This document shows, one piece after another, positions 1 through 9,637 of a DNA stretch of 64,000 nucleotides (within the stretch, counting starts at the first letter, position 1; every line of letters starts with the position of its first letter). The notes under the pieces were generated by a model that searched no databases, was not told the origin of the DNA, and saw only the letters and a program-made list of their open reading frames with translations. Location: assembly GCF_028867705.1 (NCBI RefSeq), contig NZ_CP066171.1, forward strand, positions 682,001 through 746,000. The letters run 5' to 3'. The DNA is from Thermoleophilum album (GTDB lineage Bacteria; Actinomycetota; Thermoleophilia; Solirubrobacterales; Thermoleophilaceae). Made by a program: the position numbers and the translations under genes.

Positions 1-559
1 GGTCGGGGCGCCGGGTCGACCACTTGCCGAGCGCTTCCATGCCGCCGACGAAGAGCCGCGCGATTACCTCGTCGCCAGGCGTCGGCCGCTCGCTGTCACC
101 GCCGTAGGAGGCAGCGATGCGGCGCGCGACGAGCGTCGTCACACGCTCGACGATCCGCTCGAGCTCGGCGCGTGCCCGTGGCTCGTGCACTTCGGCGACG
201 AGGATCCGCCAGGAGTCGCGCCGTTCGGCGACGAAGTCGAGGAACGTGCGGATCGCCACGCGCGTACCGCGCTCGGGGTTCTTTTCACCGGCGAGGGCGC
301 GTTCGAGGCGCTCTTCGAGTTCGCGTCCGTGGCGCTGAAGCACCGCCAGATGCAGCTCGAGCTTGCTCGGGAAGTGCTCGTAGATGAGCGACTTCGATAC
401 GCCCGCCCGGCGGGCGATCGCGCCGATCGACGCGCCCTCGTAGCCACGTTCGGCGAACACCTGCAGCGCTGCGTCCAGCAGCGACTCGCGGCGTTCGTCC
501 CCGCTCAAACGCCGCCTCGTCGGGGTGTCGCCGCTTCTGCGGTCCTGCAGATCGCCCAC
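1..559 (-). CDS. TetR-family transcriptional regulator (partial, cut by left edge)
   Basis: The minus-strand frame is open from a GTG at 559 to the window edge, giving the first 186 residues. Residues about 20-63 form the TetR DNA-binding domain: an ERRESLLDAALQVFAERGYE helix leads into the helix-turn-helix, whose recognition segment reads VSKSLIYEHF. The rest is the variable helical ligand-binding domain, which cannot be assigned a ligand from sequence. The C-terminus lies outside the window, so its target genes are probably to the left or self-regulated. It is divergent from the riboswitch-controlled NlpC/P60 gene. The family call is firm; the exact start is less so because a GTG start was chosen. 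Confidence 0.85.
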   Translation of the reverse strand, partial: MGDLQDRRSGDTPTRRRLSGDERRESLLDAALQVFAERGYEGASIGAIARRAGVSKSLIYEHFPSKLELHLAVLQRHGRELEERLERALAGEKNPERGTRVAIRTFLDFVAERRDSWRILVAEVHEPRARAELERIVERVTTLVARRIAASYGGDSERPTPGDEVIARLFVGGMEALGKWSTRRPD

Positions 560-661
560 GACGGTACGGCACTCTTGCAGAGGCGGGCGCTTCGGTGCAC
601 GCTGCACCAGCGCAGGAGCTGCGCCGCAGGGGATGAATACAGCGGCGAGATCTGATAGCGT

Positions 662-812
662 GCCGCCAACGCCGAATCCGCGCTCGCAAGCGCGGAGCGG
701 GGGACCCAATTGGTGGCCGGGTGCCACCAGGGGCGAACCCCGCTGCCTCACGGTAGCGGGGAGCGCGATCTCTTCCCGCGCGAGCCCGTCAGCTAACCCC
801 GCAGGCGTCGGA
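662..812 (+). ncRNA. ydaO-yuaA cyclic-di-AMP riboswitch
   Basis: The stretch carries the hallmark blocks of the ydaO class in the right order: GAGCGGGGGACCCAAT near 696-711, then a hairpin, GGGGCGAACCCC at about 730-741, a further hairpin, and GTCAGCTAACCCCGCAGGCG at about 788-807. These match the conserved core I recall from Bacillus ydaO and actinobacterial examples. It ends only a few nucleotides before the GTG start of the NlpC/P60 gene. In Actinobacteria this class commonly controls cell-wall hydrolases and acts as an OFF switch when c-di-AMP binds; here that direction is inferred, not seen. Confidence 0.92.
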
Positions 813-820
813 CAGAGACC

Positions 821-1459
821 GTGGACCCCGACGGGAAGAAACAACGGCCTGCACGTCTGCTTGCTGTCGCCGCCGCAGCTGCGGCGATCGCTGCCGCTGC
901 CGCTCCCGCCTTCGCGGAGACCAGCGGAGCGACCGGTTCCAGCGCACCGGCCGCGGCGGGCGCGGTCACGTCCACGGGCGGCGGGGCGATGTACGTGCCG
1001 CCGGCGGGCAAGGCACGGCTCGTCAACGGGCGCGCGATCGCGCCGGCCGACGCGCCGCCCGAGGTGCGCCGCGTCATCGCCTTTGCGAACCGCATCGTTT
1101 CGAAGCCGTACCGCTACGGCGGCGGCCACCGGCCGTTCGCGAAAGGCCTCGACCGCGGCTACGACTGTTCGGGTGCCGTCAGTTACGCGCTTTTCGGGGG
1201 CGGCTTCCTGGACGCGCCGCTCGACTCCGGCTCGCTGATGCGCTGGGGCGAGCGCGGCCGCGGTCGGTGGATCACCGTTTACGCCCACCGCGGCCACACG
1301 TTCCTGGTGGTGGCGGGTCTGCGCTTCGACACCGGCTACCGCGACGCCGAGGCGCGCGCGGCGTCGCGGCGCTTGGGACTGCCCCGCACCGGCCCGCGCT
1401 GGAGCCGCAAGATGCGCCCGACGCGCGGCTACGTCGCTCGGCATCCCGCGGGCTTTTGA
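821..1459 (+). CDS. Secreted NlpC/P60-type peptidoglycan hydrolase
   Basis: This is a 212-residue exported protein. Residues 1-32 are a signal peptide with a long Ala-rich core ending in APAFA. After a low-complexity Ala/Gly/Ser linker comes a compact NlpC/P60-like domain with the catalytic Cys at about residue 116 (YDCSGAVSYAL) and the partner His at about 159 (HRGHTFLVVAG). Such enzymes cleave peptide stems of peptidoglycan outside the cell. The GTG start at 821 directly follows the c-di-AMP riboswitch, tying expression to the turgor and cell-wall second messenger. There are no added SH3 or LysM cell-wall-binding modules, so localisation probably depends on secretion alone. Confidence 0.8.
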   Translation: MDPDGKKQRPARLLAVAAAAAAIAAAAAPAFAETSGATGSSAPAAAGAVTSTGGGAMYVPPAGKARLVNGRAIAPADAPPEVRRVIAFANRIVSKPYRYGGGHRPFAKGLDRGYDCSGAVSYALFGGGFLDAPLDSGSLMRWGERGRGRWITVYAHRGHTFLVVAGLRFDTGYRDAEARAASRRLGLPRTGPRWSRKMRPTRGYVARHPAGF

Positions 1460-1690
1460 GCAGCGCACTGCCGCGCGGCGATCCGTCCGGCGGGCCTCGC
1501 ACCAGCCCGAGCCCCCGAGGCGGCCGAGCAAGCGCGGGGCGGGGTATTCTGCCGGTACCGCACGCCCGGCCGCGCGGTGGGAACTGCCTAGCGAACGAGC
1601 CGGCGCGGCGAGCTGCCACCGCTCGCCGGCACCGGGCTAGCGCCGGTAGATAACGACAAGTCGCAGAGATCGAGGAGCGCCGAAGGAGAT

Positions 1691-2908
<1,218 letters not shown>

Positions 2909-3151
2909 CGCAGAACGTCTGCGGACGCAGAACGCTTGGCGGCGCTCGGCCGACGAGGCCGGCGCGTTCGTCCAGCGCGACGATCGGATCACGATCGCGC
3001 AGCCGTTATCCGACCTCGAAGGGCGGGCGCCCACCGCTGCGCAGCGGCCGCTCGCCTCAGCCCGCGCTGGCCGCCGCCGAGCCGTCGCTCGCCGGTTCCC
3101 GCCCAGGCGGGATGGCCGTCGTCGCCTTCGCTTAGGGTTTCGCTGGAGAGC

Positions 3152-3535
3152 ATGAGTGCGAGCGACACGCGCAAGCAGATCCTCGAGACGATCGACCGTC
3201 TGCTGGCCGACGTTCCCGCGTTTCGGCGCCTGCGGCTCGTGCTGCAGGTCACGCTGCGCGCCCGCGGCGGCGACGCGCCGATCTGGCGCGTCGAGCTCCC
3301 CGCCCGCAAGGTGGTGCGCGAACCTGCGCCCGATGCCCGCCTGTACGTCGAGCTGGCGCGCGAGGAGTTCAACCGTCTCGCCGGCGCTGGTTTTCACGAT
3401 TGGGCCGAGTCTTTCCAGCGTGGACGCGTGCGCGTGACCGGCGATTTGGCTGTCGTGAGGTTGCTGGGCGAGGTGGCACGGCGCGCGCTGGCGCGTGCGC
3501 CGGCGGGGCGCACGTCACGCGCGGGGGCTGGTTGA
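3152..3535 (+). CDS. Small SCP2-like protein
   Basis: This is a 127-residue protein starting at an ATG at 3152. The central part (ARLYVELAREEFNRLAGAG followed by WAESFQRGRVRVTGDLAV) resembles SCP-2 sterol/lipid-carrier domains, in which an amphipathic strand/helix pair is followed by a G-x-V/I-x-G-D pattern. No catalytic residues are expected in such domains; they bind lipids or acyl-CoAs. The stop overlaps the TTG start of the next acetyltransferase-like gene by 4 nt, so the two are probably translated together. An upstream in-frame extension exists but has no conserved look. The assignment rests on by-eye pattern only. Confidence 0.6.
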   Translation: MSASDTRKQILETIDRLLADVPAFRRLRLVLQVTLRARGGDAPIWRVELPARKVVREPAPDARLYVELAREEFNRLAGAGFHDWAESFQRGRVRVTGDLAVVRLLGEVARRALARAPAGRTSRAGAG

Positions 3536-4593
3536 GCGGAACGGTCCGCGAACTCTCGCGCGACGACCTTCCGGCCGTGGCGGCGCTTTACGAGCGCGTG
3601 ATGCGCTCGGGCGCGACGCAGCCGGCACCGGGGCTCGTCAACTACTTCGAGCGTCTCCTGTTCGGTCCGCTCCGCCACGAGGGCGTGGAGCCGCTGGTGT
3701 ACGTGCGCGAAGACGGCCGAATTGTCGGCTTTCTCGCCGCCTACGCGCGGCAGCTGGCGTCGGCCGACGGGCGGCGCTTGCTGCTGGGCTGCTCGGGCCA
3801 GCTCGTGAGCGACCCCGACGCGCGCCTCCCCGGTGTCGGTGTTGTCCTCCTCAGGCGGTTCCTTGCCGGCCCGCAGGATCTGTCGATCACCGACGGTGCG
3901 ACCGTCGCGGTGGCAGAGATGTGGCGGCGGCTGGGTGGCCGTGTTCGCGCGCTCGAGTCGCTTGTTTGGATCAAGGTGTTGCGACCGGTCAGCGCTGCGT
4001 TGCTAGCGGCCCGTACGCGCTGGGGCCGGGGTGCAGCTCCGCCCGGTTCAGCGCGGGGTAAATCTGCGGTGCCGGCAGTGGGCACGAGCCGCGAGCTCGA
4101 TGCGGCTGGGCTTGTCGAGCTGTCCGAGCGGCTGCGTGCGCGGTGGCGGTTCGCCCCCGCGCTCGATCTGGCGCTCGCCGAGTGGCTGTTGCACGAGTTG
4201 GCGCGTTCGACGCCTGCGCGCGGGCCGTTCGTGGCCCGGCAGGTGACGGGAGCGACAGGTCGTACGGTCGGGGCGTACCTCGCTTTCTTGCCGCGCGGCG
4301 GGCGCGCTCAGGCGATCTGTGTGCTGGCCGAGCGCGGCCACGAACGGCGTGTTCTCGACGATCTGTTCGCGTGTGCGCGGGCTGCCGGTGCAGCAACAGT
4401 CGAGGGGCGATTGGAGCCGCATCTGTTCGAGGCGCTCGCTAGCGCGGGCGTGATCATTCGGCCGGGCGAGCGAGCGCTCGTCCACAGCGAGGACGGCGAC
4501 CTTGCGACGCTCGCCGTCGCCGGCGACGTGCTGATGACCCGCCTCGAGGGCGAGTGGTGGATGACGCACCATCTCGACCCGCTCCCGGGCTGA
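3532..4593 (+). CDS. GNAT-like acetyltransferase
   Basis: This is a 353-residue protein with a TTG start overlapping the preceding TGA (TTGA, 3532-3535). The N-terminal part begins VRELSRDDLPAVAALYERVM and continues with a VREDGRIVGFLAAY strand, typical of the first half of a GNAT fold. The C-terminal third looks like a second, degenerate lobe. I cannot identify the acceptor substrate. The tight coupling to the SCP2-like gene suggests a shared job, perhaps in lipid or envelope modification. The exact start could be further upstream, but that would mean deep overlap with the SCP2-like gene. Confidence 0.55.
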   Translation: MSGTVRELSRDDLPAVAALYERVMRSGATQPAPGLVNYFERLLFGPLRHEGVEPLVYVREDGRIVGFLAAYARQLASADGRRLLLGCSGQLVSDPDARLPGVGVVLLRRFLAGPQDLSITDGATVAVAEMWRRLGGRVRALESLVWIKVLRPVSAALLAARTRWGRGAAPPGSARGKSAVPAVGTSRELDAAGLVELSERLRARWRFAPALDLALAEWLLHELARSTPARGPFVARQVTGATGRTVGAYLAFLPRGGRAQAICVLAERGHERRVLDDLFACARAAGAATVEGRLEPHLFEALASAGVIIRPGERALVHSEDGDLATLAVAGDVLMTRLEGEWWMTHHLDPLPG

Positions 4594-4688
4594 CCGCGCT
4601 GCGCGCGGACCAGCGCCGACGCGCTCGGCGCACGGGCCGGAGCCCCGGGAGGCTGGGTCCGCTCGCAGCGAGCCGCGCTAGAGGCCCG

Positions 4689-5000
4689 CTAGGCGCGCTC
4701 GAGCACCGAGTCGTCGTAGAGCTTGCGGATCCGCAGCTTGCCCGCGGGAGCGAGATCGAGACAGAGCTCGCAGAGCACGCACTCGTCGAGGTTCTCGTCG
4801 ACGATCTCGATGCCGCTGTCGCCGACGGCGAAGATGTCGACCGGGCACGCCTCGGCGAGTTTCGCCGCGAGCTCGCGATCGCCACGGATCGAGTCGTCGA
4901 TCTCGACCTGGATGAAGACGCCGTGCAAGCGTCGTGCCTCGTCGCTCGCGGAGCTTTGCGCTGCGGCGGTGGACGCTCCTGTTTCGTGACCGCTCGTCAT
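4689..5000 (-). CDS. FixX-like single-cluster ferredoxin
   Basis: This is a 103-residue protein with exactly four cysteines: Cys52 in EACPVDIFAV and Cys74, 77 and 80 in ECVLCELC. This C...CxxCxxC arrangement keeps one [4Fe-4S] site of the two-cluster ferredoxin fold, as FixX-type ferredoxins do. The N-terminal 25 residues are disordered-looking. Its ATG overlaps the stop of the CoA-ligase alpha gene (ATGA at 4997-5000), making it the last gene of the malyl-CoA lyase/CoA ligase operon. Why an electron carrier travels with these non-redox enzymes is not evident. A link to a flavoprotein dehydrogenase encoded elsewhere is the simplest guess. Confidence 0.75.
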   Translation of the reverse strand: MTSGHETGASTAAAQSSASDEARRLHGVFIQVEIDDSIRGDRELAAKLAEACPVDIFAVGDSGIEIVDENLDECVLCELCLDLAPAGKLRIRKLYDDSVLERA

Positions 5001-5923
5001 CGCGCCGTGACCTCCTTGCCGAGCCGTTCGCGCACAAGATCGGGAATCTGCGAGATCTCCTCGGCGACGGTGATTCCCGCGGCCTCGAGGCGCGCGATCT
5101 TCTCGGCAGCCGTGTCCTCTTTACCCTCGACGATTGTTCCGGCGTGGCCGAAACTCATGCCCGGCATCTCGTCCATGAAGCGACCGGCCATGAACGCGAC
5201 GATCGGCAGGCGACAGTCGTTCTCGGTCACGTAGCGGGCCAGTTCCGCCTCCATCCGGCCGCCCGGCTCGGAGTAGATGACGATCGCCTCGGTTTGTTCG
5301 TCAGCCTCGAAGAGCGGCAACAGCTCGGTGTAGGTGGAGCCGATGATCGCGTCGCCACCGATCGACACCGCCGTCGACTGTCCGAGACCAGCCGCGGTCA
5401 GCGTCGACGAGATTTCGGTCGTCATGCCGCCCGAACGCGACATCACGCCCACCGGCCCCGGCGTGTACGCCTTCGCGGCGTCGCGCGCCGGCCCGCCGAT
5501 CCCGCCCATCTTGATCACGTCGGGAACGATGATCCCGAGGCAGTTGGGCCCGATGATGCGTGCGCCGCGCATCTCGGCAAGCTCGACCATCTGCGCGACG
5601 TCGCGGCGGGGGATGCGCTCGGTGACGATGACGATCAGCTTGATGCCGTTTTCGATCGCCTCGAAGACAGCGTCCTTGCAGAACGCTGGCGGCACCGTTA
5701 CGACCGAACCGTCGATCGGACCACCGTGGTGCTCGACGCACTGCTCGACAGAGTCGAACACCGGCACGCCGTGCACGGTGCGACCTTTGCGGCCGGGCGT
5801 GACGCCCCCGACAATCTTGGCGCCCTTGCCGTACTCGAGGCACTCCTTCGTCAGGTTCACGGCCTCGCGGCCGGTGATGCCCTGAACGATGAACGTCGTG
5901 TTCTCGTCGATCAGGATGCTCAC
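4997..5923 (-). CDS. Succinyl/malate-CoA ligase alpha subunit (SucD/MtkB-like)
   Basis: This is a 308-residue protein with the SucD layout: an N-terminal Rossmann CoA-binding domain (FIVQGITGREAVN, then GGVTPGRKG) and a C-terminal ligase domain with the phospho-His at about residue 260 in SFGHAGTIVEG. The enzyme class joins a dicarboxylate to CoA using ATP or GTP through a phosphohistidine. The N-terminal SILIDENT stretch resembles malate-CoA ligase MtkB more than typical SucD, by my recollection. It lies 14 nt after the beta-subunit gene and overlaps the ferredoxin gene. Co-occurrence with malyl-CoA lyase favours malate or a related dicarboxylate as substrate. A GTG start at 5923 was chosen. 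Confidence 0.85.
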   Translation of the reverse strand: MSILIDENTTFIVQGITGREAVNLTKECLEYGKGAKIVGGVTPGRKGRTVHGVPVFDSVEQCVEHHGGPIDGSVVTVPPAFCKDAVFEAIENGIKLIVIVTERIPRRDVAQMVELAEMRGARIIGPNCLGIIVPDVIKMGGIGGPARDAAKAYTPGPVGVMSRSGGMTTEISSTLTAAGLGQSTAVSIGGDAIIGSTYTELLPLFEADEQTEAIVIYSEPGGRMEAELARYVTENDCRLPIVAFMAGRFMDEMPGMSFGHAGTIVEGKEDTAAEKIARLEAAGITVAEEISQIPDLVRERLGKEVTAR

Positions 5924-5937
5924 GTTCTCGTCCTCCG

Positions 5938-7155
5938 CTAAGCCGCTGCCGCCGTGCCCTGGATCTTCTCGACCGCGCGCCGTGCCGCCTCGTGCATGGA
6001 AACCGAGCGATCGCAGTACTCGACGCCGTAGCGCTGGAGGATCTTGTAGCCCTCGTCTTCCCAGGCGCCGGGGATGCGGAAGATCGCGATCTTCTCGGCC
6101 GGGTCGTAGCCCAGCTCGAGGCACGCCTTGATGACGCCGCGCGCGACGATGTCGACGCGCGTGTTGGAGACGATCGACATCATCACCGCGATCTTGTCGA
6201 CGCCCGGCTTGGTCAACACCAACTTCGCGAGCTCGCAGGCCTTGCGCACCGAGGGGTTGCCGCCGATCTCGCAGTAGTTGGCGGGGTGCCCGCCGTACTT
6301 GCGCACGGCGTCGAACAGGGTCAGCGAGCCGCCCCCGGCGCCGATCACCAGGCCGAGGTTGCCGTCGAACTCGGTGACGTTGCCGGCGACACCGCGGTGG
6401 TCCATCGCGTCAACCTCTTCGCCGCGCAGCTCGAAGGGGGTGGGCTCGCGCGCCTGGCGCGTCTCCTCTGGGCGCACACCGAGCTCTTCGAGCAGCCGCT
6501 TCTGGCGTGGGCGCGCTTCGTTTTCCATCTCCATGTGCGCGTCGAGCGCGACGAAGCTGCCGTCCTCGAGCTCGCCGAGGGGGTTGATCTCGGCGAGGGT
6601 CATGTCGTACTTGACGAAGAGCTGCGCGAGCTTGGCGAGGATCTGGGCAGCACGGTTGAGCTGAGAGCCGGTCACACCGACGCGCGCGACGCACTCCTTC
6701 GCCTCGAATCCCGAGAAGGGCAGCACGTTCGAGAAGTGCCGGCGGGCGACGTGCTCGGGATGCTTTTCGGCGACCTCCTCGATGTCGATGCCACCCATGT
6801 CGGAGAAGATCATCACCGGGCGCTTGCGGATCCCGTCCCACACGACCCCCGCGTAGTACTCCTTCTTGACCTGGGCCTTGGGATCGACCAGCACACCGCG
6901 CGGTTTGTGGCCGCGGATCTCGAGCGACAGGATCCGTTCGGCGTGCGCGGCCGCCTCGTCGGGCGTGTCGGCGAAGGCGACACCGCCCGCCTTCATACGG
7001 CCGCCGGTGAGCACCTGCGACTTGATCACCACCGGCCCGCCGATCCGTGCGGCGATCGCGCGCGCCTCCTCGGGCGTATGCGCGAGGCCGTAGTCGGTTA
7101 CCGGGATGCCTTCGCGCTTGGCGATAGCGCGGGACTCGTACTCGTAGAAGCGCAC
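5938..7155 (-). CDS. Succinyl/malate-CoA ligase beta subunit (SucC/MtkA-like)
   Basis: This is a 405-residue protein with an N-terminal ATP-grasp domain beginning MRFYEYESRAIAKREGIPV. The nucleotide-binding region is followed by TLAEINPLGELEDGSFVALD, and the C-terminal ligase domain contains DFDGNLGL-like and EIGGNP motifs (GNVTEFDGNLGLVIGAGG, YCEIGGNPS). Together with the alpha subunit it forms the heteromeric acid:CoA ligase. It starts 13 nt after malyl-CoA lyase in the same operon. The protein is divergent from housekeeping SucC, and its N-terminus also resembles citryl-CoA-synthetase-like relatives. Malate is therefore an inference from context, and succinate, citramalate or citrate remain possible. 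Confidence 0.83.
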   Translation of the reverse strand: MRFYEYESRAIAKREGIPVTDYGLAHTPEEARAIAARIGGPVVIKSQVLTGGRMKAGGVAFADTPDEAAAHAERILSLEIRGHKPRGVLVDPKAQVKKEYYAGVVWDGIRKRPVMIFSDMGGIDIEEVAEKHPEHVARRHFSNVLPFSGFEAKECVARVGVTGSQLNRAAQILAKLAQLFVKYDMTLAEINPLGELEDGSFVALDAHMEMENEARPRQKRLLEELGVRPEETRQAREPTPFELRGEEVDAMDHRGVAGNVTEFDGNLGLVIGAGGGSLTLFDAVRKYGGHPANYCEIGGNPSVRKACELAKLVLTKPGVDKIAVMMSIVSNTRVDIVARGVIKACLELGYDPAEKIAIFRIPGAWEDEGYKILQRYGVEYCDRSVSMHEAARRAVEKIQGTAAAA

Positions 7156-7168
7156 TGCGGAGCTCCTC

Positions 7169-8254
7169 CTAGGCGTTGGCGACAGGCTCGCCCTGCTTGA
7201 GGTGCTCGAAGCCGTAGAGCTCGGCTAGTTCTGGGTCCTTGCGCGCGAGCATCTCGGCAAGCGAGACCATCACCTTGCACTGCTTCCAGGTGGCGTCGTC
7301 CTGCATCTTGCCGTCGATCATGTGGACGCCCCGCCCGTCCGGGATCGCTTCCAGCACCTTCTTCGCGAACTTCACTTCCTCGACCGGGGGGCTGAACACC
7401 TTCTTGGCGATGTCGATCTGCACCGGGTGCAGCGACCACGCGCCGACACAACCGAGCAGGAAGGCGGCGCGGAACTGGTGCTCGCAGCCGACCGTGTCGC
7501 GGATGTCGCCGTAAGGGCCGTAGAAGGGCAGGATGCCGGCGGACGTGCAGGCGTCGACCATCCGCGCGATCGAGTAGTGCCATGGGTCCTGCTGGGCAGT
7601 GGCGCGCGGCGCGTCCGGGTTGTCCGGGTCGGGGTCCTCGATCACCCGGTAGGCGGGATGGCCGCCGCCGACGCGCGTCGTCTTCATCCGCCGCGACGCG
7701 GCAAGGTCGGCGGGACCGAAGCTCATGCCCTGCATGCGCGGGCTGGCGGTCGCGATCTCCTCGACGTTGGTGACGCCGAGCGAGGTCTCGAGAATGGCGT
7801 GGACGAGGATCGGCCGCTCCAGCCCGTGCTTGGCCTCGAGCTGGGCGAGCAACCGATCGATGTAGTGGATGTCCCAAGCGCCCTCGACCTTGGGAACCAT
7901 GATCACTTCGAGGCGATCGCCGATCTCGCTGACCAGCCGCAAAAGGTCGTCGAGCACCCAAGGGCTGTCGAGCGAGTTGATGCGCGTCCACAGCGCACAG
8001 TCGCCGAAGTCGACCTCCTTGGCGAGCTTGATCAGTCCCTCGCGCGCCGCCTCTTTGCGATCGGCGGGAATCGCGTCCTCGAGGTTGCCAAGCAAGATGT
8101 CGCACTTGCGCGCCAGCTCAGGCAACTTCGAGGCCATCTTCTCGTTCGAGGGGTCGAAGAAGTGGATCATGCGCGAGGGCTTGAAAGGAATCTCGCGCAG
8201 CGGCTCGGGCGCTCCGATGGCGAGCGGCTGGAAGAACGCTCTCGGGTTTCGCAT
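7169..8254 (-). CDS. mcl: Malyl-CoA / beta-methylmalyl-CoA lyase
   Basis: This is a 361-residue HpcH/HpaI-CitE-type TIM-barrel lyase. It closely follows the long form I recall from Chloroflexus, including [49 protein letters not shown] and [14 protein letters not shown]. The Glu of ILET and Asp of the LEDAI segment are the expected Mg2+/substrate residues. Chloroflexus-type enzymes interconvert malyl-CoA with acetyl-CoA plus glyoxylate and methylmalyl-CoA with propionyl-CoA plus glyoxylate; some also handle citramalyl-CoA. It heads a four-gene operon (lyase, ligase beta, ligase alpha, ferredoxin) and is divergent from the MaoC hydratase. It likely belongs to an ethylmalonyl-CoA-type route with meaA at 34.9 kb. 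Confidence 0.9.
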   Translation of the reverse strand: MRNPRAFFQPLAIGAPEPLREIPFKPSRMIHFFDPSNEKMASKLPELARKCDILLGNLEDAIPADRKEAAREGLIKLAKEVDFGDCALWTRINSLDSPWVLDDLLRLVSEIGDRLEVIMVPKVEGAWDIHYIDRLLAQLEAKHGLERPILVHAILETSLGVTNVEEIATASPRMQGMSFGPADLAASRRMKTTRVGGGHPAYRVIEDPDPDNPDAPRATAQQDPWHYSIARMVDACTSAGILPFYGPYGDIRDTVGCEHQFRAAFLLGCVGAWSLHPVQIDIAKKVFSPPVEEVKFAKKVLEAIPDGRGVHMIDGKMQDDATWKQCKVMVSLAEMLARKDPELAELYGFEHLKQGEPVANA

Positions 8255-8380
8255 GGCGAGCGAATGCTATTGACTCGCGGATCAACGCGCGGTCGCGGCG
8301 GTTACGATTCGCCCCCCGAGCGCCCGCGCCGGCGCGGGCGCTGCTACCGGACGACGAGGCACGGAAGATTTGGGAGAGCG

Positions 8381-8905
8381 ATGAGCGAAACCGACACCAA
8401 GCAGCTCGAGACCGACCAGGCCGCGCGTGAGGCGTCGGGCGCGCGCCCCTACGGCCGCTACCTAGAGGACTTCGAGGTCGGCGCCGTGTACAAGCACTGG
8501 CCCGCCAAGACTGTCACCGAGGCAGACGATCACCTCTTCTGCCTGCTGACGATGAACCACCACCCCCTGCACATCAACGACGAATACGCCAAGCGCTCGC
8601 AGCAGGGGCGGAACGTGGTGGTGGGGCCGTACGTCTACTCGCTCGCGCTCGGCATGTCGGTCGCAGACGTTTCGGGCAAAGCGATCGCCAACCTCGCGAC
8701 CGAGGAGCTGTCGCACCCGAACCCGGTCTTTCACGGCGACACGCTCTACGCCGAGTCCGAGGTGCTCGAGGTACGGCCGTCGAAGTCGAAGCCCGATCGC
8801 GGGGTGGTCAAGGTGCACACCCGCGTTTTCAAGCAGGACGGGACTCTGGTCTGCGAGTTCAAGCGGGCCGTCCTCGTACCGCGCCGCGAGCCGGCGTCGT
8901 CCTGA
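8381..8905 (+). CDS. MaoC-family hydratase (mesaconyl-CoA hydratase-like)
   Basis: This is a 174-residue hot-dog-fold protein. The MaoC hydratase signature is present: TMNHHPLHINDEYA (residues about 63-76; Asp/His dyad region), then VVVGPYVYSLALGMS and NPVFHGDTLYAESEVLE. Family members hydrate enoyl-CoA esters. Its divergent position next to malyl-CoA lyase suggests the substrate is mesaconyl-CoA giving beta-methylmalyl-CoA, as in the ethylmalonyl-CoA pathway. It is single-domain, whereas the best-known mesaconyl-CoA hydratases are about twice as long, so the exact substrate is uncertain. The ATG at 8381 follows a GGGAGAG ribosome site. The 126-nt divergent gap contains a TTACGAT -10-like element at 8302-8308 but no convincing -35. 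Confidence 0.78.
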   Translation: MSETDTKQLETDQAAREASGARPYGRYLEDFEVGAVYKHWPAKTVTEADDHLFCLLTMNHHPLHINDEYAKRSQQGRNVVVGPYVYSLALGMSVADVSGKAIANLATEELSHPNPVFHGDTLYAESEVLEVRPSKSKPDRGVVKVHTRVFKQDGTLVCEFKRAVLVPRREPASS

Positions 8906-9090
8906 CAACCCGGTAGGGCAACGCCGCTGCGCGGCGACGGTGCGACGAGCGCCCGCCGCTCCGGCGTAGCCCGCCGTGCGCCCGTTGCGGCGCCCGTGGG
9001 CGAGCGGGCGTGCGAGGGGTTCGGAGCTCGGCCGACGGCGACGCCCCGTGCGGCGGGTGTACACGTTGCCGCCGCTCGGCGCGTGTGTAA

Positions 9091-9591
9091 CTAGCCGCCG
9101 AAGTGGGCGACCCAGAACGTCGCGCGTCGGCCGTTCAGGTAGCCGTGGACGCGTGCAGCGCCGACGTAGCGGAAGCGACGGTAGGTGATGACGCCGCGGT
9201 GCGTCGGCGACCGCAGCCACTGCGTCAGCACCCAGCGGGCGGCAGCTCTGCCCCGGTGCCAGCCGTAACGGAAGCCGATGATCTCACCGCGCACGCGCAT
9301 CCGTGGCCGGTGCGGCGGACCGACGTGCCGAAACGACTGGGCAGTGGCCATCACACCTGCTGCGCGGCGGCTCGAGCGATTCAGCACGCGCAGAACGCGC
9401 AGCGGCGGGCTGCCGGCCAGGCGGCGAGCTGCGTTGAAGCCGTTCAAAAGCGGGTAGCGCGGCGTTGCCGCCTCGGCCGTGGCCGGTCCGGACGTGCTCC
9501 GCTCGCCGCTCGCCACGTACGCCGCTGACAGCGCCAGCGCCGAAACGGTTGCGGCGGTGAGGAGCAGGGTCCATCTCGCACGGGAGCGCAT
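9091..9591 (-). CDS. Secreted CAP/SCP-domain protein
   Basis: This is a 166-residue exported protein with an N-terminal signal peptide (residues 1 to about 42, hydrophobic TLLLTAATVSALALSAAYVA). The mature part is a compact CAP (PR-1/YkwD-like) domain: LLNGFNAARRLAG at the start, SFRHVG, a GEIIGF strand in the place of the family's G-E-N/I segment, WLRSPTHRGVITYRRFRYVGAA and a closing FWVAHFGG. CAP proteins are extracellular, often wall-associated, with unclear biochemistry. It sits directly downstream of a second c-di-AMP riboswitch on the same strand, implying regulation together with the NlpC/P60 gene at 821 as part of wall homeostasis. Confidence 0.78.
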   Translation of the reverse strand: MRSRARWTLLLTAATVSALALSAAYVASGERSTSGPATAEAATPRYPLLNGFNAARRLAGSPPLRVLRVLNRSSRRAAGVMATAQSFRHVGPPHRPRMRVRGEIIGFRYGWHRGRAAARWVLTQWLRSPTHRGVITYRRFRYVGAARVHGYLNGRRATFWVAHFGG

Positions 9592-9637
9592 AATCGACCT
9601 CCGTTGTGCCCGCCTCGGGCGTGTTTGGGTGTCGTAC

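Noticed and set aside
2936-3151. N-terminal extension of the SCP2-like gene
   Set aside because: The extra 72 residues are Arg/Pro-rich without conservation; the ATG at 3152 fits the domain.
8270-8308. TTGACT with a downstream TTACGAT as a MaoC promoter
   Set aside because: The spacing is about 27 nt, too long for a housekeeping promoter; only the -10-like element is kept as a weak hint.
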